A stretch of 64,000 nt of DNA from CAVVFX01 sp963777595 (GTDB lineage: Bacteria > Acidobacteriota > Terriglobia > Bryobacterales > Bryobacteraceae): NCBI GenBank assembly GCA_963777595.1, contig CAVZRE010000041.1, positions 45,372 to 109,371 on the forward strand. The letters are read 5' to 3'. Under the pieces are notes generated by a model, which worked only from the letters and a program-made list of their open reading frames with translations, was not told the origin of the DNA and ran no database searches. The first letter of the stretch is position 1, and each line of letters begins with the position of its first letter. The translations under genes and the position numbers were made by a program. Shown here piece after piece: positions 37,726 through 47,136 of this stretch.

Positions 37726-40700
37726 TTCCAGTCAGGTTGACGTGATTGGTGCTATTAAACGCCTCGACGCGAAACTCGGAACTTACCCGGTCGCCGAAAA
37801 GCATAGTCCTTTTCGCAATAGCAATATCGAGGTTAATGACTCCCGGCGCTGTGATGCAGTTTCTGCACATTCCATAGGTCCGCTGTGCGGCGGTCGGTAT
37901 GTAAGCGGTGCTCTTCCAGGTCGCCGGCACTGTAACATCGGTCGGGTTGAAGTAGTAGAGGGCGGCCTTGCCGTTGATCGTGTTCGTCTGCCCGGGTGCG
38001 TACATTTGTATCGAGCTGGTGAGCATGTCAACGCGGGTAAGTTGCGGATCTCCCGCTCCGGAAGGACCAGTCAGGGTTCCCACCGAGTTCTGGCTTAACC
38101 CCGCGGTAAGGTCTAAAGGAGTGCCGGTTTTCGCCGTAAACACAGGCAGCAATGTCCAGCCTTTCGTCAGCCGCTTGGGTCCGTGCTCCCACAATCGTGC
38201 GAACGGCAGTTCCCAGCTTCCATATATATTCAATGTCTGGCGAACATCGACATTCGCACTGCCTCTGAAGTAATTTGGATCGTAATACGGCGTGTTGCCT
38301 GCTAACGTTTGATAGTTGCCCGTTCCATTGTTAATGTTATGCGCATAGGTGTAGTGCATCGTCACGTAACTCTCGCCGAATCCGTGCCAATCTCCAAATC
38401 GCTTTGACAGGGTTGTCAGCAGGCCGTTGTAGTTCGCAATTCCGGTGTTCTCGCCTGCCATCGGAAGAGCGGCAAAGCCATTGTCCGTTAAAGTTCCCTT
38501 CGCATTGGTGTAGTAAGGATACAAACTGGCATTCAGCACACGCACATTGGTGCCCAAGATCATTGGATTGATGTCCTCCATATTGATTAAATTGGGGGCA
38601 TCGCTCCCGACATAACTAATCTCCGCCATTACGTTTTTCCCGAGTTGCTGCTGGAGGCTGACGTTGTACTGCAGGACGTAAGGCGTCCTGAAATGCGGCG
38701 CGAAATAGTACCCTCCCGAGCCGAAGGGTAAGTCGTTAATGGAGGCCAGGTAAGCCGGATTCGAGGACGAAAGGGTTGGATGGCTTGGGAACGGATTCAC
38801 CTCACCCGCGGCTCCGTAGGGATCTTGCAGGTAGGGTAACGTCCCACCGATATTCTTCAATGGAGCGCCTCCGTTCGTGCTAACCACGCCACCGGCATAG
38901 AAGGGCGCAATGCCCGTGTTGTCATCCGTTGCCAGGCCGTTGAGAATTTCGAAAAATCTGCCGAAGCCGCCTCGCACGCTGGTTTTGCCCGTTCCAAAAA
39001 CGTCCCACGCAAATCCGCCGCTGGGACCAAAATTCGTCTTGTCGGGGAAATAGAAGCCGTGTGGGGCGCCGGGGTCGCCCGGAAAAACCGCGCCGACGGG
39101 TGCGGAAACGAATCGCTGGGATTGCAGGCCCGGGATAATCGAAATCGACCGCCCAAGGGTATCTGTCTGCGGCGTGTCGTACTTGTAGCGGAGTCCCAGG
39201 GTCAGCAACAGGCGGCTCGCGACTTTCCACTGGTCCTGCACGAATAGATCATTCTGCTTCTGCCTCATGTTATTCGACGCAGCAGCCCCCTGCTGGTATT
39301 GATCCGGAAGACCAAAGATGAAATCGGCTAGCGCATTTCCGGAACCAACGGCCGTGGTGCTGCCATTGAAATCGAACTCTCCGTTAATTCTGTTGAGGTG
39401 GCTGAGATTGAGTTGGGCGAATGCCGTCGACCATCCCGCTTTGAAGGTATGCTTGCCTTTCGTCCAAGTGACCGTATCACTATAGGTGTATGTGTTGTCG
39501 ACGAATACGCCCTCACTCGCGGGCAGAGACGTTGAGGTGGGCAGAGAGCCGGTGAAGCCAAGCGTAACGTTGCCGGAAAGAGTGACGATCGGCGGGCCGT
39601 TAGGCTCATCGGAGTTGATGTTGATCCCTAGGGCCTTGCTGTTGGGCAGTTGCAAACCCGGCGCGTTCGGCGTCTGATAAAAGCGATTCAACGTCGCACG
39701 GGACTCGTTGAGCAAGTTAGGAGTAATCGTCTTCGTGTATCCGAGATTGATGAAGTTAGTGCTCTGACCATTGGTTGTGGGATAACCGGGACTGCCGGCA
39801 GTTCCGTAGTTCCTTTTCCAATATCCGAGAGTCAGTGAAACTCTGTCGTTGGCGGTTGCGAGAAGGTCGGTCTTTAACGTGAATTCGTTATTGTTGTCCG
39901 GCACGTTGGTCTGAGGGAGAATCGTGCCGGTTGGAGATGTCGTGATGAGATTCGATTTGACAAAGTTTGAAAATATCGGATTGATCTTAGTCGGGTCGAT
40001 TATGCCTTCCGAGGCAAGTACGGGGTTACCTTGAAAGTACGGATTCGCCAGAAGAAATTTGACCACATTCTTGTCCGGCCCTGCGTTCGAAGCATGCGAG
40101 AAATCTCCATTGAGTTCGGCCGGCGTATAAGTTGACGTCAGAGAGCCGACAGTCGTCGAAACCTGGCGCTGGCTCTGGTAGCCGAAGAAGAAAAAGAAGC
40201 GATCCTTGCCATGGACAATCTTCGGAATGATGATCGGGCCTCCGAAGGTGCCTCCGAACTGGTTGCGTTTGAGGACAGGCCTCGCCGCACCTGTAAGATT
40301 CGCGAAGAAGTCACTGGCGTTAAGATCCTGATTTCTCAAATAGTCGAACACGCTGCCGTGAGGCGTATTCGTTCCAGACTTGAGGACAACGCTGACGACA
40401 CCGCCTCCGCTATGGCCATATTCTGCCGTATAGTTGCTATCTAAGACCCGAAACTCGGCGATCGTATCCGGATTAGGGTTGTAGTTGACGGTTGTGTTTC
40501 TTACCGTGTTGTTGTTGCCGCCATCCAGCAGGTAATTGATGTTATCCGTGCGCCCACCGACGATCGCGCCCCCGGTCCAGCCGGGTAGATTATTCAGAAG
40601 ATTCATGGCATTGCGACCGTTGTTGGGGAGATTCTGGATCATGGGCCCCGCCAAACTTCCTTGAACCGTGGGGATGGCGGTTTCAACCTGCGACGCCTGC

Positions 40701-41101
40701 GCATCGACAGTAACCGTCTGATTCACGGCCCCTAAGGCCAGGTGCACGTCGATTCGAAGCGTCTGATTGATGAAAAGTTCATTCGCTTGTGTTACGGCCG
40801 TCTCGAAGCCTTCTTCCTGAACGGTGACGGTATAGCTGCCGATAGGCACTTCCAACACCTGGTACGCACCGTCGGGATTAGTGACCTTCTCCGAGCGAAC
40901 ACCCGTTTCAACGTTAGTAAGTGTAACTCTCGCTCCGGCTACGAACGCGCCGCTTTGATCGGTGATTGTCCCAATGACGCGACCTGTCGGGGTTTGGGCG
41001 ACAACTTCCGGGCTGAGCCCCAAGAAGAGCAATCCGAGCATTGCGCGATGAAGCCTATAACCACCGTATGACTTGGTTTTGACCAAACTTGTTTTGCTCA
41101 T
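37634..41101 (-). CDS. Oar-like TonB-dependent outer-membrane receptor (first)
   Basis: A 1155-residue outer-membrane protein. Order: signal peptide (AMLGLLFLGLSPEVVAQ), a carboxypeptidase-regulatory-like beta-sandwich (VIGTITDQSGAFVAGARVTL, residues ~40-125), a plug domain with LPNNGRNAMNLLNNLPG, then a very large beta-barrel ending in a C-terminal aromatic (VAGRLQF). This is the architecture of the Oar/CarboxypepD_reg family expanded in Acidobacteriota, which import or bind large substrates in a TonB-powered way. An AGGAG precedes the ATG at 41101; an in-frame TTG just before it is less likely. It is convergent with the LysR gene and its promoter region holds the TGTCAAGACA palindrome. Confidence 0.92.
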   Translation of the reverse strand: MSKTSLVKTKSYGGYRLHRAMLGLLFLGLSPEVVAQTPTGRVIGTITDQSGAFVAGARVTLTNVETGVRSEKVTNPDGAYQVLEVPIGSYTVTVQEEGFETAVTQANELFINQTLRIDVHLALGAVNQTVTVDAQASQVETAIPTVQGSLAGPMIQNLPNNGRNAMNLLNNLPGWTGGAIVGGRTDNINYLLDGGNNNTVRNTTVNYNPNPDTIAEFRVLDSNYTAEYGHSGGGVVSVVLKSGTNTPHGSVFDYLRNQDLNASDFFANLTGAARPVLKRNQFGGTFGGPIIIPKIVHGKDRFFFFFGYQSQRQVSTTVGSLTSTYTPAELNGDFSHASNAGPDKNVVKFLLANPYFQGNPVLASEGIIDPTKINPIFSNFVKSNLITTSPTGTILPQTNVPDNNNEFTLKTDLLATANDRVSLTLGYWKRNYGTAGSPGYPTTNGQSTNFINLGYTKTITPNLLNESRATLNRFYQTPNAPGLQLPNSKALGININSDEPNGPPIVTLSGNVTLGFTGSLPTSTSLPASEGVFVDNTYTYSDTVTWTKGKHTFKAGWSTAFAQLNLSHLNRINGEFDFNGSTTAVGSGNALADFIFGLPDQYQQGAAASNNMRQKQNDLFVQDQWKVASRLLLTLGLRYKYDTPQTDTLGRSISIIPGLQSQRFVSAPVGAVFPGDPGAPHGFYFPDKTNFGPSGGFAWDVFGTGKTSVRGGFGRFFEILNGLATDDNTGIAPFYAGGVVSTNGGAPLKNIGGTLPYLQDPYGAAGEVNPFPSHPTLSSSNPAYLASINDLPFGSGGYYFAPHFRTPYVLQYNVSLQQQLGKNVMAEISYVGSDAPNLINMEDINPMILGTNVRVLNASLYPYYTNAKGTLTDNGFAALPMAGENTGIANYNGLLTTLSKRFGDWHGFGESYVTMHYTYAHNINNGTGNYQTLAGNTPYYDPNYFRGSANVDVRQTLNIYGSWELPFARLWEHGPKRLTKGWTLLPVFTAKTGTPLDLTAGLSQNSVGTLTGPSGAGDPQLTRVDMLTSSIQMYAPGQTNTINGKAALYYFNPTDVTVPATWKSTAYIPTAAQRTYGMCRNCITAPGVINLDIAIAKRTMLFGDRVSSEFRVEAFNSTNHVNLTGINTTYGSSLYGQVTSDAGARVVQVAGRLQF

Positions 41102-41170
41102 CAAAGTGACTCCTGGTTAGAAACGCCGCCGCAACAACTTAGAGGTAAAGTATGAGGCCCTTGTTACTTG

Positions 41171-41184
41171 GATGTCAAGACATC
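41171..41184. promoter_or_regulatory. Perfect 14-bp palindrome, candidate operator of the TonB receptor
   Basis: GATGTCAAGACATC is a perfect dyad 70 bases before the TonB-receptor ATG (minus strand) and 197 bases before the tannase start. Its central ten bases equal the core of the palindrome at 34450-34459, so the same regulator may bind both. Confidence 0.55.
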
Positions 41185-41380
41185 TCGGTATTCGCTTTTT
41201 GGATGGCGGATAGTCTTTCTGAATGCTCTCTGTGCAAACTTGAAAGACAAACGTTCAGGCTCATCCCAGCCTATGCTAAATGGTGTCCGGCGGAGGGATG
41301 TAGCGGCTTAATCACACGGAAAGTGCCGCGAACGTTTCGAAGATTGACACTGACCCCACTAGTTAGCCTAAGCTTGTTAC

Positions 41381-42937
41381 GTGTACTTTCCATCCGCTCT
41401 TCTCCGACTAACGATTCCTGCTGCGATTGTTATCTACGCCCACACTACATGCCTCCCCGTCTCACTGTCGGCCGGTACATGTGAAGATCTCGGCCGGCTT
41501 TCTATAGCAAAGACAACGGTCACTATCGCGGCTCCTGTCGCCTCCGGCGGGTTCCATCCCCCCGCAGGTGTTTCGTCGAGACCTCAGTCGAGCGATGCAG
41601 CGTATCAAGCCTTGCCAGGATTCTGCCGCGTCGCCCTGACGATCCGGCCAGTGGATGACTCCGAGATCAAGATGGAGGTCTGGCTCCCAGCTGTCTCGGC
41701 GTGGAACGGCAAATTCATGGCGGTCGGAAACGGCGGACTAGCGGGCGAAATCTCTTATCGACAGATGGGCGAGCCGCTCTCGCGGGGCTATGCTGTCGCG
41801 TCCACCGACACAGGACACACGGGAACCGGAACGGATGGCAGTTTCGCTCTGGGGCATCCGGAAAAAGTGATCGATTTCGGCTATCGTGCGGTTCACGAGA
41901 CAGTCCAGAAATCGGCGACCGTAGTGGCCAGTTACTACTCGCGAGCAGCGAAGCATTCCTACTGGGATGGTTGCTCCACGGGCGGACGGCAAGGCCTGGA
42001 AGTCATCCAACGGTACCCGAGCGATTTCGATGGAGCCGTCACGGGCGCTCCGGGTATCAACCCGCTACAGGCCGTGCAGAGTGTGGCCGTCGCACAGGCA
42101 GTCCATAAAAGTGAGGCCAGTCTGATTCCGGCGACGAAATTCGCGATGATTCAGAAAGCCGTTCTGGCGGCTTGTGATATGAACGACGGAGTGAAGGACG
42201 GCGTAATCGAAGACCCTACCCGTTGCAAATTCGATCCGAAATCGATCCTGTGCGAGGACGGCGACGGTCCGGAATGCTTGACGGCCGCGCAAGTGGAAGC
42301 TGCGCGAAAGATCTATGCTCCGGTGGTCAACGTGCGGACGGGCGCGATCGTCGCTCCAGGCTTTGAACCAGGAAGCGAGAAGGGCTGGGGCTTTGCGGCG
42401 AGTCCGGAGCCTCCGAAGCTGACGCTCGCGGGACTGCAGAATCGCGTTTTCAAAAACCCGAATTGGGACTACCGGTCTTTCAATTTCGACAGTGATATTG
42501 CGCTTGTGGAGCGTGAGAGTCAGGCGATGGATGCGCGGAATCCGAACCTCCAGCCTTACTTCGCTCATGGCGGCAAGTTGCTTCACTACCATGGCTGGAA
42601 CGATACCGTCATCACGCCCTTGAACAGCGTCAACTATTATAAGAGCGTAGCCGACACGCTCGGCGGCGTTGAGAAGATCAAAGACTCCTACAGATTGTTC
42701 ATGGTTCCCGGCATGTCGCATTGTCGAGGCGGCGATGGCACGGACCGGTTCGATCCTCTAGTCCCGCTGGAGCAATGGGTAGAGAAGGGGCAACGCCCGG
42801 ACTTCATCACTGCGGCTCGTTACTCCGGCGATAAAGTCGAACGAACACGCCCTCTCTGCCCCTATCCGCAGGTCGCTGTATACAAGGGCACGGGAAGCAC
42901 TGACAAGGCGGAGAACTTTACATGCCGAGCGCAGTAG
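41381..42937 (+). CDS. Tannase/feruloyl-esterase family hydrolase
   Basis: A 518-residue exported alpha/beta-hydrolase. The family's CS-D-HC signature is complete: the nucleophile in WDGCSTGGRQG (Ser ~197), the Asp in HYHGWNDTVITP and the His-Cys pair in MVPGMSHCRGG, where the two Cys next to Ser and His form a disulphide. Tannases and feruloyl esterases split aromatic esters from plant polyphenols and cell-wall polymers. The start GTG 41381 gives a hydrophobic leader (LLRLTIPAAIVIYAHTTCL); a TTGACA box at 41344-41349 lies 32 bases upstream. The frame is intact and the gene stands alone next to the TonB receptor. Confidence 0.88.
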   Translation: MYFPSALLRLTIPAAIVIYAHTTCLPVSLSAGTCEDLGRLSIAKTTVTIAAPVASGGFHPPAGVSSRPQSSDAAYQALPGFCRVALTIRPVDDSEIKMEVWLPAVSAWNGKFMAVGNGGLAGEISYRQMGEPLSRGYAVASTDTGHTGTGTDGSFALGHPEKVIDFGYRAVHETVQKSATVVASYYSRAAKHSYWDGCSTGGRQGLEVIQRYPSDFDGAVTGAPGINPLQAVQSVAVAQAVHKSEASLIPATKFAMIQKAVLAACDMNDGVKDGVIEDPTRCKFDPKSILCEDGDGPECLTAAQVEAARKIYAPVVNVRTGAIVAPGFEPGSEKGWGFAASPEPPKLTLAGLQNRVFKNPNWDYRSFNFDSDIALVERESQAMDARNPNLQPYFAHGGKLLHYHGWNDTVITPLNSVNYYKSVADTLGGVEKIKDSYRLFMVPGMSHCRGGDGTDRFDPLVPLEQWVEKGQRPDFITAARYSGDKVERTRPLCPYPQVAVYKGTGSTDKAENFTCRAQ

Positions 42938-43124
42938 ACAGGCTGTTCAGCATAGGCGTCTTGCGGCTGAGATCCTGACGCCAAATTTCGAGTCAATGGG
43001 AAGCGGCGCTTTGAAATCGGAACTGTTACGACGAGTTAGAGTCTAAACGTTGCCCAAGTGAGTAGGATGAGTACATAGCGGCGGATACACGTGACATTCG
43101 ATCTCACGCGGTCATTCGCTACCT

Positions 43125-44672
43125 TCATCGTTCCGCGATAAAAAGCAAACTGTCGCCATTCGGGGAAACCAGCCTCAAGCGATATGCCTTCTCGACGAGA
43201 GACTCAAGAAACCAGTCGCCGGTCCCCGTCGAACTCAAGATGAACTTCTGGTGCGCAGCTAGAAACGGCGGCATGTCTTCGACTCGCAAGGGCATGAACC
43301 CGGCCATCAAGGCAAGATTTCTTTCGACCGAATCTTTGCCGGTCAGACGGGCTGCGGAATCCGCATCGACGACCGAAACCAGACGCGGCCGCAGTTCGGC
43401 GGGGCATTCATCGGTGGCGAGCATGAGTGAGTACCCGGAAAACCCGCTCACTACGACAGGAATGCCTGGTTCGTCGCGGCTTAATGCCACTAACTTTGTC
43501 CATCTGCTATCGATTGTCGTTGAGCCTGCCAGCAGCCTCACATCTTGAACGCGCAGCACCGCGAAGACAATCAGCAGCGCTATGAGCAGCCGGGTAAATG
43601 AGGATCCGGATCGGGCGGTCCGAACTAATAAATACACTGAACCCCATACCAGGCCAAGAATTCCCGGCCATCCATATCTTGGGGTGTAGCCGGAGCCCAG
43701 AAGCTTCATCAACACGAACATCAAAGCGGGGTAGAGAAGAAGGGCGCCGATCAAAGCGATCTCCGGTGCGCTGAAATCCCGCTCTTGTGAAACTTCTTCG
43801 CATCTTCGCAATGCCCGCAGCAGCGATTTGCTCGCCACCATCGCAAAAAGAAGGATTAAAACAACTGCCAGTGCATAGTCCAGCCCCAGATAGAATCCGT
43901 AGGTGGTCAAGACTTCGCTCGCAGTGGGTTGGGACCAGAAATGTTTGCTGTAAATGTGCCGGAATTGCAAAAGGAAGGGAAGATCCAACGTACAAGCCGC
44001 CAGCAGACAGGAGATCCATACGCCCCACCGGATGCGGCGCGACTGGAGGGTCCGGAGGAGTTCAGCGATTCCGAAGGATGAAATTACGACTACCGCAAGA
44101 GGGAGAACGGAGACGGCGAGGGCTAGGAACAGCGCAAACAATGGCGTCATGAAAGGCCTCTCGCCGATCCTCTGCCAGAAGACAGCGGCCATTGCGAGGA
44201 AACCAACCAGCAAAGCGTAGGAGCGCGCCTCTATGGCGTATTCACGGAACGGAGACAAAGTCATCAAAACTACAGCCGACAGTGCGGCCCACTGCGGCAG
44301 CCTTTTGCGAGCGAACCAGTAGACCCCGAGCAAGCTCAAAAGATAGCCAAGAATAGAAGGCAAGCGGAGAGTGACGTGAGCGTCGCCAGGGAGCATACTG
44401 CCCAATCGAACAATGATGTGGTAGGCCGGAGGCATTGAATCCACGCCTGAGTGGAGAGCTTGCCAGAGTCGAGAGAAGGGCTGCAGTCTCGAGACATGCA
44501 AAGTTACGAACTCGTCATACCAAAACGGCCGTTTAAAGGCCTTGAGAAGCAGGACGCAGAACTCCACGACCATGATGGACGCAAGGAGGATTGATGCGAA
44601 TCGGGGAGAGGCGGCCGTGCGGGCGGAAAAGAATGCCACGGGGTTGAATGAGGAGGGCGCCGTAGCCGTCAT
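43125..44672 (-). CDS. GT39-like polytopic membrane glycosyltransferase
   Basis: A ~515-residue integral membrane protein with about eleven helices. It has the acidic FWYDEF motif in the first periplasmic loop (the DE/DD motif of GT-C enzymes of the PMT/ArnT superfamily), HVTLRLPSILGYL, SPFREYAIEARSYALL and YTPRYGWPGILGL, then a soluble C-terminal domain. Such enzymes move a sugar from a lipid carrier to a lipid or protein. I chose ATG 44672 (TATAPSSFNP) with a GGAAG Shine-Dalgarno; the frame is open 87 codons further up with Arg/Ser-rich, unlikely sequence. It is transcribed towards the tannase gene and follows the DeoR gene on the same strand. Confidence 0.82.
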   Translation of the reverse strand: MTATAPSSFNPVAFFSARTAASPRFASILLASIMVVEFCVLLLKAFKRPFWYDEFVTLHVSRLQPFSRLWQALHSGVDSMPPAYHIIVRLGSMLPGDAHVTLRLPSILGYLLSLLGVYWFARKRLPQWAALSAVVLMTLSPFREYAIEARSYALLVGFLAMAAVFWQRIGERPFMTPLFALFLALAVSVLPLAVVVISSFGIAELLRTLQSRRIRWGVWISCLLAACTLDLPFLLQFRHIYSKHFWSQPTASEVLTTYGFYLGLDYALAVVLILLFAMVASKSLLRALRRCEEVSQERDFSAPEIALIGALLLYPALMFVLMKLLGSGYTPRYGWPGILGLVWGSVYLLVRTARSGSSFTRLLIALLIVFAVLRVQDVRLLAGSTTIDSRWTKLVALSRDEPGIPVVVSGFSGYSLMLATDECPAELRPRLVSVVDADSAARLTGKDSVERNLALMAGFMPLRVEDMPPFLAAHQKFILSSTGTGDWFLESLVEKAYRLRLVSPNGDSLLFIAER

Positions 44673-44838
44673 TTTCCCGTCTTCCATATTGCAAAGAGGA
44701 TAGCGCAAACGCCGCGGCCTCGGAGCGACAGGAAACGCGGCCCTGCCTTCAGTAAGAGAATTGCCGATTGAACCTGGAGCCGCAGCGATCGGGCGTCTGA
44801 CATCTCGATCAACAGGTTCTAACCCGACGGTTGCCGGC

Positions 44839-45606
44839 TCATACGATGACGACTTCAACACCCTTGGCTCGCACCGTATCGACGACTTGCGGACTGACGC
44901 GGCCATCGGTGATGATGCGCCGGGCGCACTCAATTGTCCCGATCAAGGAAAGACTGTGCCTGCCAAATTTGCTGGCATCAGCCACCACGGTCACTTCGTG
45001 GGCGATCCGAATCATCATCGCATTCAACTGCGCTTCCAAGATATCGGGCGTGCAGTACCCCACATCAGGTTGTAGGCCGTCCACTCCCAGGAACAAGTGG
45101 TCGGCGTGGAGGTCCAGGAGCATCCGCTCCGCCTGAGGGCCCACCATGGAGCTCGAGGCAGGGCGCAGGATTCCGCCAATCACGATCAGCGTTATGCCCT
45201 CCGTCTCGGCTAATTCGTAGGCGACATTCAGTGCGTTGGTAATCACGGTGAGCGGGTGTATGCGGGTGGATTTAATTTGACGAGCGATTTGGGCCGTGGT
45301 GGTACCCGAGTCCAGCACTACACTTTGGTGCGGCCGAATCAGTCCTACCGCAGCGTGGCCGATCCGGACCTTCTCAGCGTGGTGAATACTCTCTTTGAAA
45401 CGGAGCGGATAATCGACGACCGCGTTTAGTTGGCGAACGGCTCCCCCGTGAGACCGCATCACGTCGCCTCGTCGGGCTAGAACATCCAGATCAGATCGCG
45501 CGGTCACAGCCGAGATACTGAACTCGCCGACCATGTCTTCGACGGTGATCTTGCCTTTTTCTTCGATTATCTCCCGGACTCTCTGACGCCGCTCTTCCGC
45601 TAACAT
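44839..45606 (-). CDS. DeoR/GlpR-family transcriptional regulator
   Basis: A 255-residue sugar-phosphate-responsive repressor: N-terminal winged helix-turn-helix (RRQRVREIIEEKGKITVEDMVGEFSIS, then ARSDLDVLARRG) and the DeoR sensor domain (VVLDSGTTTAQIA, TVITNALNVAYEL, LFLGVDGLQ). I start it at ATG 45606 (LAEERRQRV), the usual family start; an upstream in-frame start at 45663 adds 19 residues. It is divergent from the AgaS-like isomerase, and the shared 266-base region holds direct repeats that could be its operator. It probably represses the isomerase and neighbours until a sugar phosphate binds. Confidence 0.9.
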   Translation of the reverse strand: MLAEERRQRVREIIEEKGKITVEDMVGEFSISAVTARSDLDVLARRGDVMRSHGGAVRQLNAVVDYPLRFKESIHHAEKVRIGHAAVGLIRPHQSVVLDSGTTTAQIARQIKSTRIHPLTVITNALNVAYELAETEGITLIVIGGILRPASSSMVGPQAERMLLDLHADHLFLGVDGLQPDVGYCTPDILEAQLNAMMIRIAHEVTVVADASKFGRHSLSLIGTIECARRIITDGRVSPQVVDTVRAKGVEVVIV

Positions 45607-45799
45607 ATTTTCTCGCCGGGATGTCCTGTGCGTTTCATCACACCAGTCTAAATGATTTCGCACCAGACTCCGAGTGAAAATCCCGGTAAGCGAGGCGCCA
45701 AGTCGCGGGAACGTCTTGTCTTACAGGTGGATTGACTTCCGGACTGGAACTGATGCGGCCAAGTATGGCCGACACTACGAAATCAGTACCAGCGTAACT

Positions 45800-45837
45800 T
45801 TGAAATGAACAAAACGCAAGATATAGAAAGACAAAAC
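45800..45837 (+). promoter_or_regulatory. Promoter with helical-phased direct repeats, candidate DeoR operator
   Basis: TTGAAA (45800-45805) and TATAGA (45822-45827) are spaced by 16 bases. Two copies of ACAAAAC (45809-45815 and 45831-45837) are 22 bases apart, two DNA turns, one inside the spacer and one just past the -10. Binding here would block RNA polymerase. Confidence 0.5.
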
Positions 45838-45872
45838 AATTATAAAATGCTACACTAATTTTTATTTTGATT

Positions 45873-47126
45873 ATGGTATCCCAATCGCACCCCAGTTTGC
45901 TGCCTTACGCTTGTATACCGGAGTGGCTTCGTACGCTATCCGACGCAGGCGGTCGATTTTCTGCCATTCTCCGCGAAGCGGATCAAGATCCCGTAGATGG
46001 TTACCGTCATACCGTTCGGGAGATCTGCCAGCAACCAGCCACGTGGCCTGAAACTGCCAGGCGCATGAACGAACGCCGCGACGACGTCAGCGAAAGCCTC
46101 AGGGGCTGCGAACGGATCGTTCTGACCGGCTCCGGCAGTTCCCAATATGCAGGCGAATGCGTTGCGCCCGCGCTATGCCGGGATTTGGGTATGCCGGTCG
46201 ACGTTCGGGGCGGCGGAGCTTTGCTCCTGGGCGGAACAGCCTCGGTAGCGGGGGAGCCCGCTCTGCTGGTGTCCTTAGCCAGGTCGGGCGAGAGTCCGGA
46301 GAGCGCCGCTGCTGTGCATCGAGTGCTCGAGACAGAGCCGCTGACGAAACACCTGATCCTAACCTGCAACTCGAGAGGAAGGTTGGCGCGGCAATTCGCC
46401 GACGACCCGCGGGTTCGAGTCATCTCTCTGAGTGACGAGGTTCACGACCGCAGTCTGGTAATGACCAGCAGCTTCACAAATCTGGCTTTCAGCGCGCGTT
46501 TCCTCGGTTTTCTGAATCGGCCCGAGGAGTATGCATCGCTGGCTAGCCGCCTGGATTTCGCGGCCCGGCGGCTGCTCACCCAATGGCCCGACCGCTTGAG
46601 CAACTTTGTTTCGGGCGACGTCGAGCGCATGGTTTTTCTGGGCGACGGTTGCCGGTTCGGAGCGGCACGGGAAGCGGCCCTCAAGCTTCTGGAAATGACG
46701 GGCGGGAAGATCGCTACCATGGCAGAAACGTATTTGGGTCTGCGCCATGGTCCCATGTGCTACATCAATGAACGTACCCTGGTGGTCTGCTTTCTGTCGT
46801 CGGATCCGCTGATCCAGGCCTACGAACGTGACTTGATTGCGGAAATGGATGCGAAGCGGCTGGGAGCACGCAAGTTGGTGGTCGGGATGGAAGATGCGGG
46901 CGCCAGTCTCGCAAAGGGGTCCGACCTCGCGGTTTCTTATGAAACTCCCGGACGCGTCTTTGAAGATTCGGATCTGGCGTTGCTTGACGTCATGATCGGC
47001 CAGATCTTAGGATTTCACCGTTGCCGTGAGGAGGGTCTGCGCCCGGACTGTCCCTCCGAAGAGGGCGTCATCAGCCGGGTGGTGGGTGAGTTTCGAATCC
47101 ACGTCGCCGACGGCGTCGCAAAATAA
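45873..47126 (+). CDS. AgaS-like double-SIS sugar isomerase/deaminase
   Basis: A 417-residue protein with two SIS sugar-phosphate-binding domains. The first carries TGSGSSQYAGEC and SLARSGESPESAA; the second carries FLGDGCRFGAAREAALKLLEMT and ETYLGLRHGPMCYI, the last close to the GLRHGP motif of AgaS, the tagatose/galactosamine-6-phosphate deaminase-isomerase. It would convert an amino-sugar or ketose phosphate in the cytoplasm. ATG 45873 is preferred to a TTG two codons earlier. It faces a DeoR repressor and is followed, 11 bases on, by a Tat-exported amidohydrolase, suggesting amino-sugar metabolism linked to hydrolysis outside the cytoplasm. Confidence 0.87.
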   Translation: MVSQSHPSLLPYACIPEWLRTLSDAGGRFSAILREADQDPVDGYRHTVREICQQPATWPETARRMNERRDDVSESLRGCERIVLTGSGSSQYAGECVAPALCRDLGMPVDVRGGGALLLGGTASVAGEPALLVSLARSGESPESAAAVHRVLETEPLTKHLILTCNSRGRLARQFADDPRVRVISLSDEVHDRSLVMTSSFTNLAFSARFLGFLNRPEEYASLASRLDFAARRLLTQWPDRLSNFVSGDVERMVFLGDGCRFGAAREAALKLLEMTGGKIATMAETYLGLRHGPMCYINERTLVVCFLSSDPLIQAYERDLIAEMDAKRLGARKLVVGMEDAGASLAKGSDLAVSYETPGRVFEDSDLALLDVMIGQILGFHRCREEGLRPDCPSEEGVISRVVGEFRIHVADGVAK

Positions 47127-47136
47127 AAGAAACAGA

